46,742 nt of DNA from NCBI GenBank assembly GCA_031081715.1, contig JAVHMA010000027.1, positions 1 through 46,742 on the forward strand, written 5' to 3'. Source of the stretch: Armatimonadota bacterium. GTDB lineage: Bacteria; Sysuimicrobiota; Sysuimicrobiia; Sysuimicrobiales; Humicultoraceae. The translations under genes were made by a program, and so were the position numbers. Under the pieces are notes generated by a model that saw only the letters and a list, made by a program, of their open reading frames with translations, was not told the DNA's origin and made no database searches. Positions within the stretch are counted from its first letter, which is position 1; the number at the start of each line of letters is the position of its first letter. Shown piece after piece: positions 24,031 to 31,112 of the stretch.

Positions 24031-26451
24031 ATGCCGCCGGTGCGCTCATCCTTGCACGACGAGACAGTCGGGCGGCCCGAGGATCCCCGGCTCCTGCGCG
24101 GGCGGGGACGCTACGTGGCCGACCTCGCCCTGCCGGGCACCCTGGACGTCGCGATCGTCCGCAGCCCGCACGCGCACGCCCGCCTGCGGGGCGTGGACGC
24201 CTCGGCCGCGCTCCGCCTGCCGGGGGTCGCCGCGGCGCTCGTCCCCGACGACGTGCGCGCGCTCCCGGAACTCCCTGTGCTCTTCCGGCCGGCGGGCCAG
24301 CGGCAGACGGGCTATCCTGTGCTCCCCGCCGACCGGGTCCGCTACGCCGGGCAACCGGTCGCCGCGGTGGCGGCCGCAGACCGGTACGTGGCCGAGGACG
24401 CCGCGGCCCTGGTCGCTGTGGACTACGACCCGCTCCCGGCGGTTGTGGACGTGGACGCGGCCCTGGCGCCGGCGGCGCCGCGGCTCTACGAGGACTGGCC
24501 CGACAACCTGGTGGCGTGGCGGGACGTCGGGCGGGGCGACCCGGACGCCGCCTTTCGGACGGCCGCGGTGACGGTCGAGGCGACGTTCGACCTGCCGCGC
24601 CAGACCGCCTCGCCGCTCGAAGGCGGCGCGGCGCTCGCCTCGGTGGACCCTGCGACCGGCGAACTCACGCTGTGGGTCTCCACCCAGGCCCCGCACCAGT
24701 ACCGGACGATCCTGGCCGAGGTCCTCGGGATGGACGAGGCGGCGATCCGCGTGATCGTCCCGGACGTGGGCGGCGGCTTCGGCGCAAAGCTGCACTACTA
24801 CCCGGAAGAGGTGCTGGTCTGCCTGCTGGCTCGACGGCTCCGGCGGCCGGTGCGGTGGATCGCTGACCGCCGCGAGCACTACCTGAGCCTGGTGCACGCG
24901 CGCCAGCAGCGCGTGCGCGCCCGGGCCGGCTTCGACGCCGACGGCCGGCTGGTGGCGCTCCAGGCGCGCGTGCGCGGGGATGCCGGCGCCCATCTGCACA
25001 CCAAGGGCGTCGCGCCCATCTTCGTCACCGGGCTCATGCTCCCCGGCCCCTACCGGTTGGAGGACTACCGGGCGCGCGTCGAGGTCGTCGTCACCAACAA
25101 GATGCCGTTCGGCGCGTACCGCGCCTTCGGCATGCAGCAGTCCACGTTCGTGATGGAGCGGCTGATGGACATGGCCGCGGGGCAGCTCGGGCTCGATCCG
25201 GCGGAGGTGCGCCGCCGCAACCTGCTGCCGCCCGAGGCGTTTCCCTACCGGAGTGCGGGCGGGTTCGTCTACGACAGCGGCAACTACCCGGCGCTGCTCG
25301 ACCGGGCGCTCGCGCTGTCCGGCTACGCGGCGCTTCGCCGCGCCCAGACCGAGGCGCGTGCGGCCGGGCGCCTGATCGGCATCGGCCTGTCGGCGTACAC
25401 GGAGTACACGGCGATGGGGCCCTCGCCGCTGATGGGCGCGCTGGGGAACCTGCAGGGCGGATACGAGACCGCCGTCGTTCGCGTGGAGCCCGACGGCGAC
25501 GCGACCGTGCTCTGCGGGGTCATCGAGCTCGGCCAGGGCATCCGCGCCTCGCTCGCGCGGGTCGCGGCGCGGGTGCTCACCCTGCCTCCCGAACGGGTCA
25601 CGGTCGTGCTGGGCGACACGCACCGCGCGCCCTACAGCGCCTACGGCACCGCGGCCAGCCGCGGCGCCGTCATGGGCGGGAGCGCCACTCTCCTGGCCGC
25701 AAAGCGCGTCCGGGAGAAAATCCTGCGGCTGGCGGCGCACCTGCTCGAAGCGCGCGTCGAGGACGTCGAGCTGACCGGCGGCGTCTGCCGGGTGCGCGGT
25801 AGCCCGCAGCGCGCGCTCACCCTGGCCCAGATCGCGCGCGAGGCCTATGGCGCCCACCGGCTGCCGCCTGAGATGGAACCGGGCCTGGAAGCGCAGTCCA
25901 CCTACACGCCCGCCAACTGGATCTTCCCGGCCGGGGTGCACGTGGCGGCGGTGGAGGTGGATCGCGACCTGGGCACGGTCTCGTTCCTCGGCTACTGGAT
26001 CGCCCACGACTGCGGCCCGCTCATCGCGCCGAATCTCGTCGAGGGCCAGCTCCACGGCGCGCTGGCGCAGGGCGTCGGGGCCGCGCTGCTCGAGGAGCTC
26101 GTCTACGACGAGAGCGGGCAGCTGCTCTCGGGCACCTTCATGGACTACCTGCTGCCGACCGTCCGGGACGTGCCGCCCGCCGTGCTGGCGCACCTGGAGA
26201 CACCGTCTCCAATCAGCCCGGGCGGCCACAAGGGCATGGCCGAGGGTGGGACCATCGCGGCCCCGGCCGCCGTCGTGAACGCGATCGCCGACGCGCTCGA
26301 CGGCGTCGCGCCCGGCACCGGGGCGCGCATCGCCCGCTACCCGGTCACGCCACCGTGCCTGACCGCGCTGCTGACCGCCGCCGAGGGACGGCGCGGGCCT
26401 GACGCCCGCCGGGGGGTCCCGGCCACAGGGGCGGCGAATCTCGCTCCGTGA
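24031..26451 (+). CDS. Molybdenum hydroxylase large subunit (xanthine dehydrogenase/CoxL family), copy 1
   Basis: An 806-residue molybdopterin-binding catalytic subunit of the xanthine dehydrogenase family. The a/b hammerhead domain starts at once (VGRPEDPRLLRGRGRYVADL, then RSPHAHARLR). The molybdenum-binding part has PDVGGGFGAKLHYYPEE, the active-site loop GAYRAFGMQ at 361-369, and the catalytic Glu E738 in GHKGMAEGG. The loop is not AYxCSFR, so it is not form I CO dehydrogenase. FAD (medium) and 2Fe-2S (small) subunit genes are absent from the window. A branched-chain-type ABC importer follows 26 bases downstream, suggesting that this enzyme oxidises what the importer brings in. These enzymes hydroxylate N-heterocycles or oxidise aldehydes with water as oxygen source. 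The start ATG 24031 has only a weak ribosome-binding site. Confidence 0.9.
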   Translation: MPPVRSSLHDETVGRPEDPRLLRGRGRYVADLALPGTLDVAIVRSPHAHARLRGVDASAALRLPGVAAALVPDDVRALPELPVLFRPAGQRQTGYPVLPADRVRYAGQPVAAVAAADRYVAEDAAALVAVDYDPLPAVVDVDAALAPAAPRLYEDWPDNLVAWRDVGRGDPDAAFRTAAVTVEATFDLPRQTASPLEGGAALASVDPATGELTLWVSTQAPHQYRTILAEVLGMDEAAIRVIVPDVGGGFGAKLHYYPEEVLVCLLARRLRRPVRWIADRREHYLSLVHARQQRVRARAGFDADGRLVALQARVRGDAGAHLHTKGVAPIFVTGLMLPGPYRLEDYRARVEVVVTNKMPFGAYRAFGMQQSTFVMERLMDMAAGQLGLDPAEVRRRNLLPPEAFPYRSAGGFVYDSGNYPALLDRALALSGYAALRRAQTEARAAGRLIGIGLSAYTEYTAMGPSPLMGALGNLQGGYETAVVRVEPDGDATVLCGVIELGQGIRASLARVAARVLTLPPERVTVVLGDTHRAPYSAYGTAASRGAVMGGSATLLAAKRVREKILRLAAHLLEARVEDVELTGGVCRVRGSPQRALTLAQIAREAYGAHRLPPEMEPGLEAQSTYTPANWIFPAGVHVAAVEVDRDLGTVSFLGYWIAHDCGPLIAPNLVEGQLHGALAQGVGAALLEELVYDESGQLLSGTFMDYLLPTVRDVPPAVLAHLETPSPISPGGHKGMAEGGTIAAPAAVVNAIADALDGVAPGTGARIARYPVTPPCLTALLTAAEGRRGPDARRGVPATGAANLAP

Positions 26452-26477
26452 CAAACCTCACAGGAGGGACGGCAGTC

Positions 26478-27713
26478 ATGCGCTGGGCTCTGCTCGGACT
26501 CGCGCTCGTCGCACTCATAGCCGGCACGGTGGGCGCCGCGCCCCCATCGCCCGTGGTGGTGGGCTTCGTGGCGCCGCTGACCGGGGTATTCGCACCCACG
26601 GGGCAGGACCTGCTCAACGGCTTCAACCTCTACCTGGCGAAGACCCAGCAACGGCTGGCCAACCGGCCCGTGCGCTTCATCGTCGAGGACGATCAGTTCA
26701 GCCCGGAGGTCGCCCTCACCAAGATCCGGAAGCTGCACGAGTCCGACCGCGTCCACCTGCTCACCGGCATCATCAACTCGGCCGCGGCCTACGCGATGCG
26801 AGGGTACATCGACCAGCAGGCGATCCCCACGGTCATCGCGGTCGCCGGCGGGGACGACCTGACCCAGCGCGGGCGCGCCCGGTTCCTCGTGCGCATCGGG
26901 TGGGGCGCCTCGAGCCAGTTCGCCCATCCCTTCGGCGACTACGCCGCCCGGCAGCTCGGCTACCGCCGCGTCGCGACGCTCGCCGACGACTTCGCGTTCG
27001 GCCACGAGTGGATCGGCGGGTTCCAGCGGGCGTTCGAGGAGGCGGGCGGTCGCGTGGTCGCCAAGATCTGGACGCCGCTGGGCAGCGCCGACTTCAGCCC
27101 CTACCTGGCGCGCATCCCGCGCGACGTGGATGCCGTCGTCGGCGCGGTGGTCGGGCCGGTGGCGTTGCGGTTCGTGCGGCAGTACCAGGAGTTCGGCCTG
27201 CGCGACCGGCTGCCGCTCATCGGCCCCGGGCACATGACCGACGAGGTCAACCTGCTCCAGATGGGGCCGGAGGCGGTGGGCCTGGTAACCACGCTGCACT
27301 ACAGCGCCGCGCTCGAGAACCAGTGGAACCGGACGTTCGTCCAGGAGTACCGGGCGCGGTTCAACAAAATCCCCAACGCGTACGCGGACGCGGGCTATTC
27401 GACGGCGCTGTGGATCGACCGGGCGCTGCAGCGGGTGGGCGGCCAGGTCACCGACCGGGCGGCGTTCATCCGCGCCATGGAGGGGCTGGTCGTCGCAGAC
27501 ACGCCGCGCGGCCCGTTGCGCCTCGACAGCCACGGCAACATCGTGCAGAACATCTACATCCGGCGTGTGGAGCGCGTCGGCACCGCGCTCCAGAACTCCG
27601 TAATCCACACGTACCCCAACGTCTCCCAGTTCTGGACGTACAACGCGGCCGAGTTCCTGCGCAACCCCGTCTACTCTCGCGACTACCCGCCCTGCCAGTT
27701 CTGCGGACGGTGA
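26478..27713 (+). CDS. ABC transporter substrate-binding protein, branched-chain amino-acid type (LivK-like)
   Basis: A 411-residue periplasmic-binding-protein-like I (family 6) protein. The signal peptide is MRWALLGLALVALIAGTVGA, cut near residue 20. The mature part starts SPVVVGFVAPLTGVFAPTGQD, the usual first strand and ligand loop, with GQDLLNGFNLYLAKTQ after it. Inner strands include RVHLLTGIINSAAAYA and IPTVIAVAGGDDLTQ. ATG 26478 has AGGAGGG about 12 bases ahead and matches the signal peptide; an in-frame GTG at 26448 adds only a non-signal stretch. Family 6 proteins bind leucine-type amino acids but also aromatic acids, urea and amides. Next to a molybdenum hydroxylase, an aromatic or heterocyclic acid is plausible. 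Confidence 0.92.
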   Translation: MRWALLGLALVALIAGTVGAAPPSPVVVGFVAPLTGVFAPTGQDLLNGFNLYLAKTQQRLANRPVRFIVEDDQFSPEVALTKIRKLHESDRVHLLTGIINSAAAYAMRGYIDQQAIPTVIAVAGGDDLTQRGRARFLVRIGWGASSQFAHPFGDYAARQLGYRRVATLADDFAFGHEWIGGFQRAFEEAGGRVVAKIWTPLGSADFSPYLARIPRDVDAVVGAVVGPVALRFVRQYQEFGLRDRLPLIGPGHMTDEVNLLQMGPEAVGLVTTLHYSAALENQWNRTFVQEYRARFNKIPNAYADAGYSTALWIDRALQRVGGQVTDRAAFIRAMEGLVVADTPRGPLRLDSHGNIVQNIYIRRVERVGTALQNSVIHTYPNVSQFWTYNAAEFLRNPVYSRDYPPCQFCGR

Positions 27714-27733
27714 AGGACCGCCGGGCGCGTCGG

Positions 27734-27764
27734 GGCCCGGGAGCGCGGCGCGGCCTCCCGGGCC
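27734..27764 (+). terminator. Hairpin between binding-protein gene and permease genes
   Basis: GGCCCGGGAG at 27734-27743 and CTCCCGGGCC at 27755-27764 form a perfect 10-bp stem with an 11-base loop in the 98-base gap between the livK-like gene and livH. No U-tract follows. In many ABC operons such a structure protects or terminates part of the transcript after the binding-protein gene, so that more binding protein than permease is made. Confidence 0.5.
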
Positions 27765-27811
27765 TCGGAGGGCGCGCCGCGGCGTGATGAGACGGCCCCG
27801 GTAGGCTCCCC

Positions 27812-28660
27812 GTGTTCTGGATCACGCTGGTGGCAAACGGCGTCGCCTTCGGCATGCTGCTGTTCCTTATCGGCAGCGGGCTGTCGCTCATCTTCGGCGT
27901 GATGCGCGTGGTCAACCTGGCGCACGGCTCGTACTACCTGATCGGAGCCTATCTGGGCACGGGCGTCGCGGCCGCCACGAACAGCTTCCTCCTCGGCATC
28001 GCCGCCGGCGTGGTCGCGACGATGCTGCTGGGCGTCGTGATGCAGACCGCGTTTCTCGAGCGCTTCGGGGGCCAGATCCTGGCTCAGGTCCTGCTCACGA
28101 TGGGCTTCCTGCTGCTGCTGGCGGACCTCTCCCTGTGGGTCTGGGGCGGGACGCCGCAGATTTTGGCGATCCCCGATGCCCTGAGCGGCAGCGTGCGCGC
28201 CGGCGGGTTCGTCTTCCCCCGCTACCGCCTGTTCATCTCGCTCCTCAGCGCGCTGGTGGCGCTGGCGCTGTACCTGGTCCTGGAGCGCACCCGCCTGGGC
28301 GCGCAGGTGCGCGCGGCGGTGGACGACCCGGAGATGGCACAGGGACTGGGCGTCAACGTGCCGCGCCTCTCCACGGCGATGTTCGCGCTCGGCGCTGCGC
28401 TCGCCGGCCTGGCCGGCGTGCTGGGGAGCCCGATCCTGGGCGTCTTCCCCGGCGCGGACCTGGAGATCCTCACGCTCGCGCTGGCTGTGGTGATCATCGG
28501 CGGGCTCGGCAGCTTCCCGGGGACGCTGGTCGGCAGCCTGTTCGTGGGGCTCGCCGACAATATCGGCAAGGCGCTCTTCCCCGAGCTGTCGTACATCGCG
28601 TTCTTCGCCCCAATGGCGCTGATCCTGGCGGTGAGGCCGCGGGGCCTCTTCGGACGGTGA
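27812..28660 (+). CDS. livH: Branched-chain-type ABC transporter permease LivH
   Basis: A 282-residue inner-membrane permease of the LivH family, about eight hydrophobic segments. It starts with a GTG codon (product MFWITLVANGVAFG), then GSGLSLIFGVMRVVNLAHGSYYL, which is the LivH family signature in the first helices. ALAVVIIGGLGSFPGTLVG near the C-terminus is the ATPase-contact segment. The ribosome-binding site is weak, and the leader contains a GC hairpin after the binding-protein gene. The stop overlaps the livM start (GTGA, 28657-28660), so the four transporter genes from livH to livF are coupled. The gene name reflects family, not proven leucine transport. Confidence 0.93.
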   Translation: MFWITLVANGVAFGMLLFLIGSGLSLIFGVMRVVNLAHGSYYLIGAYLGTGVAAATNSFLLGIAAGVVATMLLGVVMQTAFLERFGGQILAQVLLTMGFLLLLADLSLWVWGGTPQILAIPDALSGSVRAGGFVFPRYRLFISLLSALVALALYLVLERTRLGAQVRAAVDDPEMAQGLGVNVPRLSTAMFALGAALAGLAGVLGSPILGVFPGADLEILTLALAVVIIGGLGSFPGTLVGSLFVGLADNIGKALFPELSYIAFFAPMALILAVRPRGLFGR

Positions 28661-29676
28661 GCAGGCCGGCGACGCGTCGCGCGTGGCCGGTCCTGGGCGC
28701 GCTCGTCGTGGCCGCGCTGCTGGTCGTCGTCGCGGCGCCGACGTACTACGTCAACCTGGCGGTGCTCGCGCTTGTCTACAGCCTGCTCGCCATGAGCCTG
28801 AACCTGCTCATGGGGTATGCTGGGCTCACAAGCTTCGGGCACGCGGCGTTCTTCGGCGCCGCGGCCTACGCGGCCGGCATCCTCTCGCTCCGCTACGGCG
28901 TCCCGTTCTGGCCGGCGGCGGCCGCGGGGATCGCCGTCGGCACCCTGCTCGGCGCGGCGTACGGAATCCTGGTGGCGGGCTCGCGCGGGGTCTACTTCCT
29001 GCTGATCACTCTGGCCCTCGGACAGGTCACCTGGGGCCTGACCCTCCGCTGGGTGAGCATGACCGGCGGCGACAACGGCCTGCCGGGCATCACGCGGCCG
29101 GACCTCTGGCTGGGGTGGCCGCTGGCGGACGTGCGCGGCTACTACCTGTTCGCGCTGCTCATCGCCGGCATCTGCGTGGCATTGCTGGCGCTCGTCGTGG
29201 CATCGCCGTTCGGCCACGCGCTCCGGGGCATCCGCGAGAGCCCCTCGCGCATGCGGACCCTCGGCTATCCGGTCTGGGGATACGCGTACGCGGCGTTCGT
29301 GGTCTCCGCGTTCTTCGCGTCGGTGGCCGGGGTGCTCTACGTCTACTACAACGGCTTCGTCAGCCACCAGAACATGCAGATCGCGGTCTCCGCGCAGGTG
29401 GCGCTCATGGTCATCATCGGCGGCGCCGGCTCATTCTGGGGGCCCGCGGCCGGCGCGACCCTGCTGGTCTTCATGCAGAACCTGCTGAGCAGCGTCACGC
29501 AGCGATGGATGTCGGTGCTCGGCCTGCTCTACATCGTGGTCGTGCTCTACCAGCCCTCGGGGCTGGCCGGCCTGGTGACGCAGATTCGTCGGCGGCGCGC
29601 GGGTCGGCCCGAGGAGCGCGTCGCGACACCCGCGGTGCTGCCGACGGCCGGCGATCGGAACGGGTGGGGCCGGTGA
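28657..29676 (+). CDS. livM: Branched-chain-type ABC transporter permease LivM
   Basis: A 339-residue inner-membrane permease of the LivM family. It has about ten hydrophobic segments, with YSLLAMSLNLLMGYAGLTSF and GHAAFFGAAAYAAG near residues 40-75 as the family signature. The GALRGIRESPSRMRTLGY-like loop (FGHALRGIRESPSRMRTLG) is the ATPase-coupling region, and VIIGGAGSFWGPAAGA lies near the end. The GTG start overlaps the livH stop and the stop overlaps the livG start (GTGA, 29673-29676). It forms the channel with LivH. Confidence 0.93.
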   Translation: MSRPATRRAWPVLGALVVAALLVVVAAPTYYVNLAVLALVYSLLAMSLNLLMGYAGLTSFGHAAFFGAAAYAAGILSLRYGVPFWPAAAAGIAVGTLLGAAYGILVAGSRGVYFLLITLALGQVTWGLTLRWVSMTGGDNGLPGITRPDLWLGWPLADVRGYYLFALLIAGICVALLALVVASPFGHALRGIRESPSRMRTLGYPVWGYAYAAFVVSAFFASVAGVLYVYYNGFVSHQNMQIAVSAQVALMVIIGGAGSFWGPAAGATLLVFMQNLLSSVTQRWMSVLGLLYIVVVLYQPSGLAGLVTQIRRRRAGRPEERVATPAVLPTAGDRNGWGR

Positions 29677-30416
29677 GCATCCGGCTGCGCCTGGAGCGCG
29701 TGGCGCGCCGGTTCGGCGGACTGCAGGCGGTCGTCGACTTCAGCCTGACCGCCTCGGCCGGCGAGCGCATCGCCATCATCGGCCCCAACGGCGCGGGGAA
29801 GACGACGCTGTTCAATCTCATCAGCGGTGAGTTAGCGCCGACCGGGGGACGGATCGAACTGCTGGGCCGAGACGTGACCCGCATGCCCCCGCACCGCCGC
29901 GCCGCGCTCGGGCTGGGCCGGACCTACCAGCTCACGAATCTGTTCCCGCGCCTGTCGGTGCTGGAGAACACCCTGCTTGCGGTGGTGGCGCTCCGCCCGA
30001 TGCGGTACGTGGCCTGGTGGCCGCTAGCCGCCTATCGCGATCCCCTCGACCGGGCGCAGGCGCTGCTGGCACCGCTGGGGTTGTGGGAGCGGCGCGACGA
30101 TCCGGTCGCGGAACTCTCCTACGGCGAGCAGCGGCAGGTCGAGATCGCCCTGGCCATGGCGCCCGGCCCGACCGTGCTCCTGCTGGACGAGCCGACGTCC
30201 GGGCTGTCGGCGGCCGAGACGCGCATCGTGCACGCGCTGCTCCAGGGGTTGCCGCGGACGATCACGGTGCTGCTGATCGAGCACGACATGGGCGTGGCCT
30301 TCGATTTGGCCGACCGAATGGTCGTAATGCACCAGGGACGAATCCTCGCGGAGGACACCCCGGAGGCGGTACGTCGGAACCCCCGCGTCCAGGAAATCTA
30401 CCTGGGGAGCGCGTGA
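29673..30416 (+). CDS. livG: Branched-chain-type ABC transporter ATPase LivG
   Basis: A 247-residue ATPase. Walker A is GPNGAGKTT, followed by LFNLISGELAPTGG; the LivG-type Q-loop segment is LGRTYQLTNLFPRLSVLEN. The signature is the family's variant LSYGEQRQVEIALAM, Walker B is VLLLDEPTSGLS, and the H-loop is LLIEHDMGVAFDLADRM. It is shorter than many LivG proteins but complete, including the C-terminal region ending VQEIYLGSA. The GTG start and stop overlap the neighbours by 4 bases each. It pairs with LivF. Confidence 0.94.
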   Translation: MSIRLRLERVARRFGGLQAVVDFSLTASAGERIAIIGPNGAGKTTLFNLISGELAPTGGRIELLGRDVTRMPPHRRAALGLGRTYQLTNLFPRLSVLENTLLAVVALRPMRYVAWWPLAAYRDPLDRAQALLAPLGLWERRDDPVAELSYGEQRQVEIALAMAPGPTVLLLDEPTSGLSAAETRIVHALLQGLPRTITVLLIEHDMGVAFDLADRMVVMHQGRILAEDTPEAVRRNPRVQEIYLGSA

Positions 30417-31105
30417 CGGTGCTCGAGGTCAGCGACATCCACACCTTCTACGGAAGCAGCCATGTGCTGCACGGGGTGTCCCTGCGCGTGGCAGCCGGGC
30501 AGGTGATCACCGTTCTGGGCCGCAACGGCATGGGCAAGACCACGCTCATCCGGTCCATCGTGGGGTTCACCCCGCCGCGACGCGGCACGGTCAGCTTCCG
30601 GGGAGCGCCGATCCACGGACTGCGGCCCTTCGCCATTGCGCGGCTGGGCATCGGCCTGGTGCCGCAGGGCCGGCGTATCTTCCCCTCGCTCAGCGTGCAG
30701 GAAAACCTGCGGGTGGCGGCGAGGCCGGGGCGATGGGACCTCGACGGGGTCTACGCCCTCTTCCCGCGACTCCACGAGCGCGCGGCCAACCGCGGGCACC
30801 AGCTCTCCGGCGGCGAGCAGCAGATGCTCGCCATCGCCCGCGCGCTGATGACCAACCCCGACCTGCTGCTGCTGGACGAACCCTCGGAGGGCCTGGCCCC
30901 GCTGCTGGTCGCCGAGGTCGCCAGGGCACTGGGGCAGCTGCGGGCCCAGGGGATGGCGATCCTCCTGGTGGAGCAGAACCTCCCCATGGCGGTCGGGCTC
31001 GCCGACCACGCCTACGTCCTGAGCAAGGGGCGCGTGGTCTACGACGGCTCGCCCGCGGCGCTGTGGGCGGACGAAGCCCGCAAGGCCGAGTTGCTCGGCG
31101 TCTAG
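30413..31105 (+). CDS. livF: Branched-chain-type ABC transporter ATPase LivF
   Basis: A 230-residue ATPase, the partner of LivG. Walker A is GRNGMGKTT, the LivF-specific GLVPQGRRIFPSLSVQENL serves as Q-loop, the signature is LSGGEQQMLAIARAL, Walker B is LLLLDEPSEGLAP, and the H-loop region reads ILLVEQNLPMAVGLADHAYVL. The family length is 230-240. It is the last gene of the plus-strand operon. Its stop lies only 7 bases from the stop of the opposing minus-strand molybdenum hydroxylase gene, leaving no room for a separate terminator. Confidence 0.94.
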   Translation: MTVLEVSDIHTFYGSSHVLHGVSLRVAAGQVITVLGRNGMGKTTLIRSIVGFTPPRRGTVSFRGAPIHGLRPFAIARLGIGLVPQGRRIFPSLSVQENLRVAARPGRWDLDGVYALFPRLHERAANRGHQLSGGEQQMLAIARALMTNPDLLLLDEPSEGLAPLLVAEVARALGQLRAQGMAILLVEQNLPMAVGLADHAYVLSKGRVVYDGSPAALWADEARKAELLGV

Positions 31106-31112
31106 GCGGCGC

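Noticed and set aside
24031-26451. Aerobic CO dehydrogenase large subunit (coxL)
   Set aside because: None of the three large subunits has the AYxCSFR loop of form I CO dehydrogenase, and coxM/coxS are absent.
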